Shown in pieces: positions 23,522 to 32,781 of a DNA stretch of 64,000 nucleotides. The translations under genes were made by a program, and so were the position numbers. Position 1 is the stretch's first letter, and the number at the start of each line of letters is the position of its first letter. Source of the stretch: Membranipora membranacea (lineage: Eukaryota > Bryozoa > Gymnolaemata > Cheilostomatida > Membraniporidae); NCBI GenBank assembly GCA_914767715.1, contig OU612074.1, forward strand, positions 203,501 to 267,500. Direction: 5' to 3'. The notes under the pieces were generated by a model. The model saw only the letters and a list, made by a program, of their open reading frames with translations. It ran no database searches and was not told where the DNA came from.

Positions 23522-24357
23522 TACTATAGTGGTCATGTGATCACTCCGTCATGTGTAGGTTAGTACATCTCCTCAGTACACTTATGGTAAGCTGCTTCTC
23601 TCATATCGAGGGACAACTCAGGTGTTATAGTCACATGGCAAAAAAGCCTTGTATATTTAATTTGTTCTACGGCTGCCTTGTTCTTGGCTAAATTAATCCA
23701 TAAAAAAATTACCAGAGAGTCCAAAGAAAAATAAAAAAACCCTCAACCATTGGAGACAGTGCGTGCTCGGGCTTCTCCTCACTAATGAGCAGGAGCTAGA
23801 ATAAATTATAAAACAATCGATTCCTATAACACTATGAGCTTTGATCTTTTTCAAACTCTTTAAATTTGATGACTTGTCTAAATCTGTTAGCTCATGTCTA
23901 TATTATTGGACTATCACTTTTCTGCTCTGATAGGTTGTTTAGACCAATGAGTTCAAGACTTGTATAGACACAAGGTTTGTCTCTTTGGCTGGTTAACTAA
24001 CTCCGGTGTTATTCAGGACTTGTATTTCTTGACTGGCAGTTATCGCGTTGCTCGACAGTCCCTTCATCTGTGGCAGCATGACCCCCGCAATACTGATATC
24101 CAGTCAACCAAAGATCAGGATCTGTTCTATCATGATGAGCTGGAAGTTATCAGATTATCAAACATACCGCTTTTGTGCTCAGAGTCTTTTCGAATGACAG
24201 CGGCTGTCTTTATGTTAGTGAGACTGAAATGCTGGTGATTGTGATTGGTGGTAGCCCTTGGATATCTATACAAAGGTTGACTGGATATCACTAACAGGGC
24301 CTCAAGGGGGGGGGGGAGGTTTATGTCTCATATGTTCCTATAACTTGGTCTGTGTAG

Positions 24358-24617
24358 ATGGTAGGGTTACCTGTGAGGAGGAGAGATGCCCTCAGAGTGG
24401 TCCCTGTAGCGATCAGGACAAAGTATGTAAGAACTTCTACACTCCTCAGAGATCATGCTGTCCTCAGTGTAAGGACTGTGCTAGGCAGGTGGTATACTAT
24501 CCTCCTACTTCTATCATTGGGAATAATCCCCTGGGTGATATACCTATACCTCCACCTAGACCAAGGCGTCGAGGCAAACGGCAAACGTCAAACAACACTC
24601 AGTATGTCACAGATTAG
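24358..24617 (+). CDS. von Willebrand factor C (VWC) domain exon with Pro/Arg linker
   Basis: After acceptor TGTGTAG (24357) the frame reads DGRVTCEEERCPQSGPC, then RSCCPQCKDC, the second half of a VWC domain with its diagnostic CCPxC. It is followed by a Pro-rich linker (IPIPPPRPRRRGKRQ) that holds a furin-like RxxR/KR cleavage motif. Entry is in phase 1. Candidate donors are ACTCA|GTATGT at 24602 (phase 2) and CTGG|GTGATA at 24535 (phase 1); only the second fits the next VWC exon directly and it would exclude the basic linker. If unspliced, the frame stops at TAG 24615-24617. The first half of the domain should lie in an upstream exon that I could not fix. Confidence 0.72.
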
Positions 24618-24934
24618 ATGAAAGTATGTTTGGAATTTTACTTAAACTCACAGAACAGGAAGCCATGGTATCAAGTCCTTTTGCAGATAGTGAAGACAAA
24701 GGGTTCATTCTTTTGCAGGTTTAAGAACCTACGTGGATAAACTTACATTGTATTTGCGTAGGGTGACTACCTCAATTTTGCTCAGCTTGTTCTCATCCAA
24801 TGAATTAATTATTGGATTTTGATGTTTAAAATTGATAATGGTATTGTCCCTGTTGTATGTGCACTTAATGATTAAGATGTCAGTTCTCACTCTCATTGAC
24901 TGATTGGCCGATTGTCGATCTTGCTCTCTTGTAG

Positions 24935-25103
24935 ATGGAGGTACTTTTTATAACGAGGAGACATGTGAGGATTGTGTCTGCTCTCGTGGTTCTCTAACTT
25001 GTACACCTTCAGATGAGTGTCCTCAGGTAGAATGTACACATCCCAGACTGGATACCTGCTGTCCTTTGTGTAGCCGCTGTCAACTCGGCAACAAAACCCT
25101 CCT
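24935..25103 (+). CDS. von Willebrand factor C (VWC) domain exon
   Basis: Acceptor CTCTTGTAG at 24934 and donor GTAAGT at 25104 bracket an exon with phases 1 in and 2 out. It encodes a nearly complete VWC module: DGGTFYNEETCEDCVCSRG, then SLTCTPSDECPQVEC and CCPLCSRC. The CxxCxC, CxxxxC and CCPxC spacing is canonical for chordin/kielin-type extracellular domains. Together with 24358-24617 it shows at least two VWC modules downstream of the tyrosinase exons. They probably belong to the same secreted product, though the joins are not all resolved. Confidence 0.82.
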
Positions 25104-25292
25104 GTAAGTGTACACAGATACTCCAAACGTAACAAGTAGTATTATCAAAAAGACTCTCCTTTGTTAGACTTAAGCTGTAATATCTCTAGTTTTTCATGTC
25201 CACAATTTGAGGGACTATATTCTCCCTGGATTACAGTATGGGTTAAAATCACCTTTCCCTTAAAGCAACTTTATTTCTCAGTCTTCGGACAG

Positions 25293-25432
25293 AGACAGAA
25301 CTGCCGATTTGAACCCAGAGTGTCTAGTGTACGCACTGAATGCACGCTTTAAGAAACAGCCGGTCAACCACGTCGGCAGTGCTTTGCGAACCAGCGGCGA
25401 TGCTGGCTCAACAGACTTGATTGAACAAGGGG
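25293..25432 (+). CDS. Candidate exon after the VWC module
   Basis: With the acceptor ...GGACAG at 25292 the frame enters in phase 2, matching the exit of 24935-25103. It encodes about 46 residues (LNPECLVYALNARFKKQPVN ...) before TGA at 25435-25437. The donor G|GTTGAT at 25433 is weak but leaves phase 1, which fits the following exon at 25852. The phase agreement on both sides is the main support; the sequence matches no domain I know. Confidence 0.4.
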
Positions 25433-25476
25433 GTTGATGGATTGGCCTCTGCTGCGGCGTATGGTGGTGTATGGTG

Positions 25477-25660
25477 GTGAGTCCTACAGGTGAGTCCTAC
25501 AGATGAGTCCTACAGGTGAGTCCTACAGGTGAGTCCTACAGGTGAGTCCTACAGGTGAGTCCTACAGGTGAGTCCTACAGGTGAGTCCTACAGGTGAGTC
25601 CTACAGGTGAGTCCTACAGGTGAGTCCTACAGGTGAGTCCTACAGGTGAGTCCTAGACAG
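25477..25660 (+). repeat. Minisatellite, 13-bp unit GTGAGTCCTACAG, 13 copies plus a partial
   Basis: Thirteen head-to-tail units run from 25477 to 25645, all identical except the third, which begins ATGAGT. A degenerate fourteenth (GTGAGTCCTAGACAG) ends at 25660. Each junction reads CAG|GTGAGT, a consensus 5' splice site, and each unit ends CTACAG, a plausible 3' splice site. The array lies in an intron of the tyrosinase/VWC locus, between 25432 and 25852. Confidence 0.93.
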
Positions 25661-25851
25661 GACAAGCGTGTATAAGAAGCAGTAGCTGGTTGCTCTTCTG
25701 CGTGAAAGTAAAGAGCGCTGAGGTCACCATGGGTCAGAGGCCTCAACCGCCACTCTTCGAAATACCGTGTTTTAATTGGTAGGATGCTATTCTGTTATCG
25801 ATGCGTAACTTTTGAGCAAAGTGGCATAATCGACCCTTGTTTATGTTTTAG

Positions 25852-25934
25852 CGGTGACAGATGTATACAATATAGACAAGTTTGAGGGGACTAGGCAGCC
25901 CATTATCCGCACACCAGGAGGAAGGACCTTGCAG
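25852..25934 (+). CDS. Short exon of the tyrosinase/VWC locus
   Basis: Acceptor TATGTTTTAG and donor CAG|GTAATC delimit 83 bases, phase 1 in and phase 0 out, encoding VTDVYNIDKFEGTRQPI and a Gly/Arg-rich end (RTPGGRTLQ). No Cys and no known domain. It is supported by good splice sites and by phase agreement with the preceding candidate exon. Confidence 0.45.
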
Positions 25935-26550
25935 GTAATCAGAGGTTTTCTCCTACAGAGCAAAAAGGGGCAGCCATAGAATGAAAAACACATTAACTAA
26001 TGTTATCCACAAAGTCACATAAGGTTAGAAAAAGTTTAGAGAAGAGAAGTGTTGTAAATAAGCAGTTTTGACGTCTTGCATAACATAAATAGTTGAGTCA
26101 GCAGCCACCGCTGCGGCGGGCGCGTGTAACCTTGTGTTGTACATGATGATTGAGTCTCACACTAAAAGATAACCTAGATAACCTCTTACTTCTTTTGCCT
26201 GGTCCTGGTCATGCTCAAAGGGTCAAATCAGGACTGCGGAAATATTTTGACTGAAATTGTGGCATTTTGCATTTATTTCAAGCTGTTTGTTTGTTGATAC
26301 AAGGCAAACATTTGATTGAAAGTGGGTTTACATTAATTCTGATGTATTCATTTATCACGATGTAAGCTTCGATCCCCGGCAGATAATGCAGGTGCCACGC
26401 TCAGCAGCAGGGTTTGCGTGTTATAAGCGCAAGCATACCCTTTTTAATCTTTGTTTTTACTGCTACAATCACAGTAATGAATATGAACTGTTAATTGTGT
26501 TCTGCCAAAAGTTTTAGGTTGTTGTATTCATACATAGTAGCCTTATTTCA

Positions 26551-26730
26551 GCAAGGCTGGGTATGGAAGATGTCAAGAAAAACCAGCTGGTCCTGCTTAA
26601 TTGTAGAGGATGTCACAGTAACACCAGAGAGGGTACTCTTAAGTATGCCCCGCAAGAGATAAATCCTCATGCCTGCTTCAGAGAGGAGAGACAACCTCTT
26701 CTTAACTATACACTCACACAGCGCCAGTGA
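26551..26730 (+). CDS. Candidate exon, frame ambiguous
   Basis: After acceptor CTTATTTCAG at 26550 one frame stays open for about 59 codons with a Cys-containing peptide (VLLNCRGCHSNTREGTLKYA, then EINPHACFREERQ) and stops at TGA just after 26727. The frame predicted by the phase-0 exit of 25852-25934 is also open but shorter and less protein-like. A donor CCA|GTGAAA near 26727 would give phase 2. I cannot decide the frame from sequence alone. Confidence 0.3.
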   Translation, partial: ARLGMEDVKKNQLVLLNCRGCHSNTREGTLKYAPQEINPHACFREERQPLLNYTLTQRQ

Positions 26731-27775
26731 AAATACTCAAAAATTTCTAAGACCACTGTTCTACATCAATTCAAATATGATAGTATGCAGACAGACCACA
26801 ATTTATATTTACAGGTACTTATTTTCATGGCAAAATTTATGGTTATTAAAAACGAGTACAATTGTGGGTTGATGAAGACTGGAAAATCGCGAAGCAGAGT
26901 AAACATATGAAAAACTCAAAAAAAGAACATTTACTGCATCACTGCCACCAATTTCCGCATATGATCTTGGTGCCAAAGATCCCTCTATACACTTATTTCT
27001 CGGATGTATGTTTTTATCGAATTGTGCAGGTTTGGGATTTGTATTTAATTTACTTAGTTACTGGATATCATCAGAATTCTACCTGAGAACACTCAATTTT
27101 CCAGCAGTCCTCACCAAAATTGTTTGTTGTCTATAATAGTCTATGTGGATTCAATACGACCTGGTTCTGTTTTGTTTTTCTTTAAATGTATATATATACA
27201 ATAATTTCTGTCATCAACTTGATTTACAGAGAAATCTATAGAAACGAGAGCGACTGCAAAATAAAGGAAGAGCATGAGACGTCAGAACAGTAGGGAGAAA
27301 GAGTGAGCTGTGAGTTGTGAAGGTTAAGGGAAGATAATATACTCAGAGGAACTTTGATGCTTAGTGTTGTATGTCAGTTTGTACACTGAGTCACCACACG
27401 ATTTAGTGTTTCGGTTTCTGTGACGGGTATTCACTATTCAGATGTGCAGATGTCCTTCCCGTCTAGATGTGTTTTAACCCATCAAGTGCTTACAAGTCAT
27501 CGGGATGTCACATAATTGTCATTTGGTTGTATATTTGGCATTGCTCGGATACCTATTTAGCAACCGGCCGCGGCTAAATTTTCGACTCCAAATGGGTTCT
27601 TATCACAGCAAATGTATCTCATTGAATCGAAGAAAATGTCTTGTAGAAAATGCATTAACAACTTGGAGTTGTTCCCTCTCCGGCGTGGTTTTTCAGAGAA
27701 AAGGTTACTCCTATTTATATATTTTGTAGAAAATTGACATATGAGAGGAAAGAGCGCTGTAGATTTGCAGATGAA

Positions 27776-28396
27776 CCTTGCCCAGGCCTTGTATTATTGC
27801 GGTGTTGAACATTCAGCCTTACCATCATTACCTTCAGCCCAGGACAGCACACAAGGTTTGTTTCTCACATTGTTACTGCTGCCTAAATTCATGATATATC
27901 TTTGAATATAATATCACCTTACAGAATGATGTATTATATACCTTATATATATTTTTACATTATGTATTGTTATTTTTGAATGTATTTATAGGGGAGGTGC
28001 AGCAGCGTCAGGTGTCAGTAGCAGTAATCATGCCTCGTCATGGAAGGCTCAGATGGTAGATCCGGCTAACGTTGTCGCTGATGTAATTTGTAGCCAATCA
28101 GGTAACTAAAGTTGTACCATTTAAATGTGAAATATTGTCTTTTTATACTGTTATTTTTAATTGTGTTGTCATAAAATAGCATTGCAGTTACACCTTTGAT
28201 GTGCACAACTTCTGATGGAACGCTTTTATACAAGCTGCCATTTATTATTGCATAGCTATGTGATTCTATGTTCATGCTTTGTAGTTGCCAGATCTTCACT
28301 GTCCAGATTATGAAGAATCTAACCTTACAGACATTACTAGAAGATGAGACAGTGACATCATATGGTCTGAAATGCTCCTCTAATAACAACAAAGCA
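27776..28396 (+). CDS. Weakly supported 3' exons of the locus
   Basis: Three segments can be joined in phase: one ending at 27855 (ALYYCGVEHSALPSLPSAQD, donor G|GTTTGT), 27992-28055 (GEVQQRQVSVAVIMPRHGR, donor GATG|GTAGAT), and from 28285 (CQIFTVQIMKNLTLQTLLED ...) to a weak donor at 28397. The start of the first segment is uncertain. An alternative reading of 27992-28101 in another frame (GGAAASGVSSSNHASSWKAQ) uses the better donor TCAG|GTAACT. These may be exons of the tyrosinase/VWC gene or of a separate gene ending at 29677. Confidence 0.25.
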
Positions 28397-28592
28397 GTCG
28401 GCCCGACACCATGGGGTGGGCGTCGGTCACGCCACCCTCACTATACACGTATCTATTCATGACAGTATGTAGGAACTCGCTTAACTTATCTCCAGACAAG
28501 GTAAGACATACTACTGTGTGATATTGTATGTTGAGATTTTATCAAACAATTCAGGAAGATAAATTTTAACTTATTTGCTTTGAAATCTGTGT

Positions 28593-28886
28593 ACATTCAC
28601 TATGTTTCCATGTGTCGATTTTGTAAGGATTTCGGGAGTAATCGCCCCATGGAAACGGCATTAAATTCAAATTCCGATTGTGACGAATGACTTTTTGGAC
28701 AGCGGCGTGGCTGAATGGTCAGCGCGCTTGCTCACAATGCCTTCAAAGGGATTACATGCGGTAGGCCGGGGTTCAAGTCCCGGCCGCAGCAGATTCTTTT
28801 CATGTTTTTCCCATCATGGGAATGGATTCTAACCATTCAAAATTGGAGTGAACCACAAAATCGACACATGGAAACATAGTGAATGT
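28593..28886. mobile_element. MITE-like element with perfect 32-bp TIRs and an internal tRNA-like unit
   Basis: 28593-28624 is the exact reverse complement of 28855-28886. Between these ends lies a tRNA-like segment on the + strand (28702-28790). Target-site duplications cannot be fixed because the palindrome extends to the edge (ACATTCAC ... GTGAATGT). A terminal-inverted-repeat element that carries a Pol III-type promoter unit is an unusual combination. Confidence 0.8.
28702..28790 (+). ncRNA. tRNA-like (pseudo-tRNA) sequence with A and B boxes
   Basis: Box A TGGCTGAATGG is at 28708-28718 and box B GGTTCAAGTCC at 28770-28780; the T arm CCGGG/CCCGG pairs perfectly. The distance between the boxes implies a long variable arm as in type II (Leu/Ser) tRNAs. 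The acceptor stem does not pair well (GCGGC... against ...CCGCAGC), so it is more likely a tRNA-derived element than a working tRNA gene. The anticodon cannot be assigned securely. Confidence 0.6.
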
Positions 28887-29162
28887 GTGCTCAATGTCTG
28901 TTGAGGTCCTGATATAGTGTATAACTACACTTTAGAGTACCAGTTATTATCAGGTTTATTTAGTAGTTACAGTTCACTGTTTGTGTTGTATGATACGGAC
29001 TAGGAAACATGTTTGTAATCAAAGCTGTTGATTGGATAGGTCAGCTCTTGATAGATACAACTCATCTTGACCACATTCACAAGATATTCATGTGTTTTAT
29101 GTTTATAAGTTATAATCTATTTGATTGGCAGACAAGTGATCGAGTAAAACCTTGATGAGCAG

Positions 29163-29677
29163 ACAAATCAATCATCACTACAGCAGAGTAAACAGACAGA
29201 GTATATGGAGCAGATGGCTGAGCTGGGTCTTATATACTGGGAGGTACCTGCGGGGGTTCCAGTGTCTCAATATGGGGATTATGGTATGTTAAACACTTAC
29301 ACTACATCATGTAATACATACACCTGTAGGATTATCATGTAATACTAGTATGACCTTGACATTGAGTTTGTCCACAGTAGAAACTTTGTCTTACCTTGAG
29401 ATGATATACTGATGTCATATAAAATATGGGAATACACTTACAAGTGTATTTAGTGTGGTATATTTATGATTATTATTAACTTTGTATTTGTATCTCTGTT
29501 TATGTATTTTTTGCTCCAGTGGACCCATTTATAGACGATCTCATATACTCTGCTCTGTCCTCTGGAGAGAGTGCTAAAGTCAAACGAGACAATACAAAAT
29601 CTAAAACATCCTCAACTCAGACAGATCAAAGTAAAATCAGAGGTTCTACAAGGAAAATGCAGTTCCTTCATCGATGA
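29163..29677 (+). CDS. Last two exons of the gene ending at 29677
   Basis: Exon 29163-29283 (after GAGCAG; donor G|GTATGT) and terminal exon 29520-29677 (after TTTTTTGCTCCAG, TGA stop) join in phase 1. They encode about 92 residues: a helical Gln/Ser-rich start, the motif LIYWEVPAGVPVSQYGDY, an acidic stretch VDPFIDDLIYSALSSG, then a basic Ser/Thr/Lys tail. There are no Cys, so this may be a cytoplasmic or non-matrix tail. No family is recognised. It could end the tyrosinase/VWC gene or belong to a separate gene. Splice sites and phase are good. Confidence 0.6.
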
Positions 29678-29867
29678 TAAAAGGTATACACGTAGCTATC
29701 AAGATTAAGTATTCTTGTGTAGTCCATAGATCTAAAACCAGCTGATCGAGCTTTAAAGACATCCTTTACTTTTCCATTTCCATACAGTCCATACTTGTTT
29801 ACATGCTGTTTGGATTTCATGTTATGATTCTGTTTGTGAAGACACACCCAAATTTATGCCTAAACAG

Positions 29868-29972
29868 ATCGAGTATTGGATGAGAAGACTACAGTAGCTG
29901 AGCTAATCGGCTCTATGTTAGAGAAAGGTATGAGTATGGGATCTGAACACATCAGTCTACAGATATACTCTG
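29868..29972 (+). CDS. Candidate alternative 3' exon
   Basis: Acceptor GCCTAAACAG at 29867 opens a phase-1 frame encoding RVLDEKTTVAELIGSMLEKG and then SMGSEHISLQIYSG, with donors at 29928 (G|GTATGA) or 29973 (G|GTAAAG). If exon 29520 used the internal donor CAAA|GTAAAA near 29629, it would join this exon in frame, bypassing the TGA at 29675. The protein-like composition and phase fit make it plausible, but no family is visible and no further exon was found. Confidence 0.3.
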
Positions 29973-31006
29973 GTAAAGAACCTTCAACTAACACATTAAG
30001 GTTATGTCAAAGATCGATTCGAATATCAACATATTATATTCCGTTGGAAAGCTGTCGAGCTACTGAAAATGAATATCTAAGCAAACACTTGATTCGATGA
30101 CGTTGCGTCATTTTACCGAGGTAATGAGGCAGAAAACTCTGTTTTTGTCAATGTAGATGGATGAGTCAAATTAATTGCAAGAAATTTTAAAACAGGTGGA
30201 ATGTATACTTTGAGATTAGGTTCATCATAAAATTTGATTTTCTTTGATATATGGCTGGTCTAAATGGACTTTTAACGTCACGCTATACAATGTATTTTTT
30301 TTGTAAAGCCGTAAAAATATGTGAAATTTCAATCGTTAATTCAGTACAGATCATAGGCTCGGAACAAAATTAATTATGATTTTCTCTTAGAGTACTCTTC
30401 AAATGTCATACACATTGACTTTCAACAAATTATCTTGCATATTGCAATGAATCGTCTAAAATTTTTGCCACCTTTCCATAATGTCAAACATGCTGTGCAA
30501 ATGACCCTTATTGTGGCCAAACAAATTTTTTTTGAAAATTCTCACATACGAAGCCGCTTTCATCAACCATGGTGCACACAGGAAATGCCAACAGAATTTT
30601 TCACTGCATCTTCATTTTTCTTGAATTTAACGCAAGAGAATGCCCAAAAACACCTCATGTAGATGGAGGATGAATGATAAAGAGATGTAGCGGTACATGC
30701 ATGAATGATTTTTCCCATTCAGCAAGCAGTTTGAAAAACCTCCTAACAACTTTAATCATAGCCCATATCAAACATGACAGTGTATTTCAACCATTACATT
30801 CATGCAGATATCTGCCTTACTTGTGCTAATTTTTGATAAGCAACCCATATATGGAAGCAGTAAAAATATTCTGAAGGTAATACTTCTTTACTACTTTACC
30901 TTAGGAACTCTGGGATTCAGTGACATATTATTCCTCTTTTACATATACTAACACAGAAGTAGTGCCATCGCACACCGTATCCTACCAGATGAAAAGGTTT
31001 AACCTC

Positions 31007-31241
31007 ATCACATAACACATCACATAACACATCACATAACACATCACATGACACATCACACATGACATAACACCTCACATAACACATCACATAACACATC
31101 ACATAACACATCACATAACACATCACATAACACCTCACATAACACATCACATAACACATCACATAACACATCACATAACACCTCACATAACACATCACAT
31201 AACACATCACATAACACCTCACATAACACATCACATAACAC
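31007..31241. repeat. Minisatellite, 12-bp unit CATCACATAACA
   Basis: About 19 head-to-tail copies with two main variants (CATCACATAACA and CCTCACATAACA) plus a few imperfect units at the left end. The minus-strand frame reads as repeats of MCYV and is open only because the unit length is divisible by three; it is not a gene. Confidence 0.9.
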
Positions 31242-31844
31242 CACCCTCTGAGTGTGTCTTGTTCAAATGTATTTTCAAGTTAACTCCAGTTGCCATCAAA
31301 AGATAATGAACGTAATAACAAGATCTTCAGTTACCATCTTACATCCCTATTCCAACCTTTTTACACTCAGATTATGACAATGATTTATTATTTTGTGACA
31401 CTCTAGGATTATCAATCTGTGTCTTGCTATAACCCTGTTTTCAACATCATGAAGGACATTATGGCTAATCAGAGGCAAATCAGATTGCATATGGCATGAT
31501 ACTCAGTGATTTATAGTGTTACTGAGTACCATAAATACTTGTTACATTATGGAATGTGGTGCCTAGCTGGGTCAATCAACGGTACAAAATTGGATAAACA
31601 CTGATGGTGCATACAGTTCGAGCAAGATTAACTAAGATCAAATTTTGCACCGAACACTTTGTAGTGCTCAATCTGTGTATCTCATTATAATCTGGCCCCT
31701 CATGATTGCATTTTAAAGTCTGTATTTGAAAATGTTTATTCCATATTTGCGGGTTTTAAAGCATGAGTGATGGTCAGCTGTTAGCTATATTTATTCAGAT
31801 GCATAAACTATTAACTTTCTGTGTTTTTATCAGGGTACAAAATT

Positions 31845-31990
31845 CGGATTTGTGACCTTATGATCCTGGTTCGATTCCCGGCACCTGATGTCATTTCTGA
31901 TCTGGCGCTGGCAAGCCATACATCCCAGCCATGTTTGTTTGAATCAGCACCGTAGGAGCGGGAGGTCAACGAGGCGCTTTCACACAGTAT
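31845..31990 (+). repeat. tRNA-derived SINE fragment
   Basis: A B box GGTTCGATTCC lies at 31868-31878 in the context CCTGGTTCGATTCCCGGCACC, a typical tRNA T arm, followed by a non-tRNA tail. No A box is clear upstream, so this is a 5'-truncated or diverged SINE copy. Confidence 0.5.
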
Positions 31991-32437
31991 AAAGATCCTT
32001 TTCTGTCACTTCAAAAAATGGCTGGAGATGACATGCAATGACGGGCAAGGTTAGGGTATCTACTCCACACAAGCCACCTACGCAGAAAGAGTGCCATTAT
32101 CGATAAGGTGTCGGAAAGTGCAAACCACACATACACATTTAGCTTGTGTACCTCAAGGCAAGCTCAATATTGGAGCTTCATTCAGTCCCTACCTTGCACC
32201 TTACAGTGTCTCATTAATTTGCCTTCTTCATCAATTTCACAACAACTTTTGCAAGACGGAAAATTAACTCAACTGGTATTTGTTTCAATTAAAATTAATG
32301 TTATCAGATGAGAGGATTGGAACTGTGCCAGGTACCATTACGCCATCTTCACACTCATGGATCAAAAGAGCCAGCTTCATCAAGGTATAACTAAGGCAGT
32401 AATAAGCCAGTGTTCTTATTTTGTCACTCGCCCCTGC

Positions 32438-32525
32438 ACCTCACACAGACCTCACACAGACCTCACACAGACCTCACACAGACCTCACACAGACCTCACA
32501 CAGACCTCACACAGACCTCACACAA
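32438..32525. repeat. Minisatellite, 11-bp unit ACCTCACACAG, 8 copies
   Basis: Eight tandem units, seven identical and the last changed at its end (ACCTCACACAA). Because 11 is not a multiple of 3, two overlapping frames both read repeats containing SHRPHTDLTQT; neither is a gene. Confidence 0.93.
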
Positions 32526-32781
32526 ATCAGGTAAGTTTGCAAAGGATGGCAATAATCAGGGCCGTCGTAAAGATTCCTTCCACCGTATTTTTGTTCAAAG
32601 TCTGCCTTTTTAATGTAATGATCATGTCATGTAGAGTTTAATGCTATGTATTTATACCACAGCTATGTCGACTATCGTATACTATTGAGGGGAGAGTTCG
32701 CACACACAAACTTCCAAGAATTTATAACCCTAACTCTGAATTTATTTTTATAATGCAATGTGAATTTATCATATTTTAAGG

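Larger units (their letters stand above)
29973..32781. other. Gap between genes with minisatellites and a SINE piece
   Basis: No exon chain seen. Around 30005-30060 the reverse strand resembles the segment near 9575-9640 (the CAGCTTTCCAACG core), so part is dispersed-repeat sequence. The 12-bp and 11-bp minisatellites and the tRNA-derived piece are listed separately. The start codon of the pentraxin gene follows an acceptor-like TATTTTAAG at 32780, so a 5' UTR exon may lie in this gap. Confidence 0.5.

Noticed and set aside
23960-24238. 92-codon open frame before the VWC exon
   Set aside because: The peptide looks tolerable but has no acceptor or donor fitting the neighbours and no domain; it may be an old repeat.
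28702-28790. Functional tRNA gene
   Set aside because: A and B boxes are good, but the acceptor stem does not pair and the unit sits inside a TIR element; kept only as tRNA-like.
25477-31241. CRISPR array
   Set aside because: The short tandem repeats have no unique spacers and the genome is animal.
31056-31244. Minus-strand open frames of repeated MCYV / VLCDVLCE
   Set aside because: They result from a 12-bp minisatellite whose unit is divisible by three; no start context, no splice sites, no domain.
32357-32641. Open frames with repeated SHRPHTDLTQT
   Set aside because: They are two frames of an 11-bp minisatellite, which by its length reads the same peptide in every frame.
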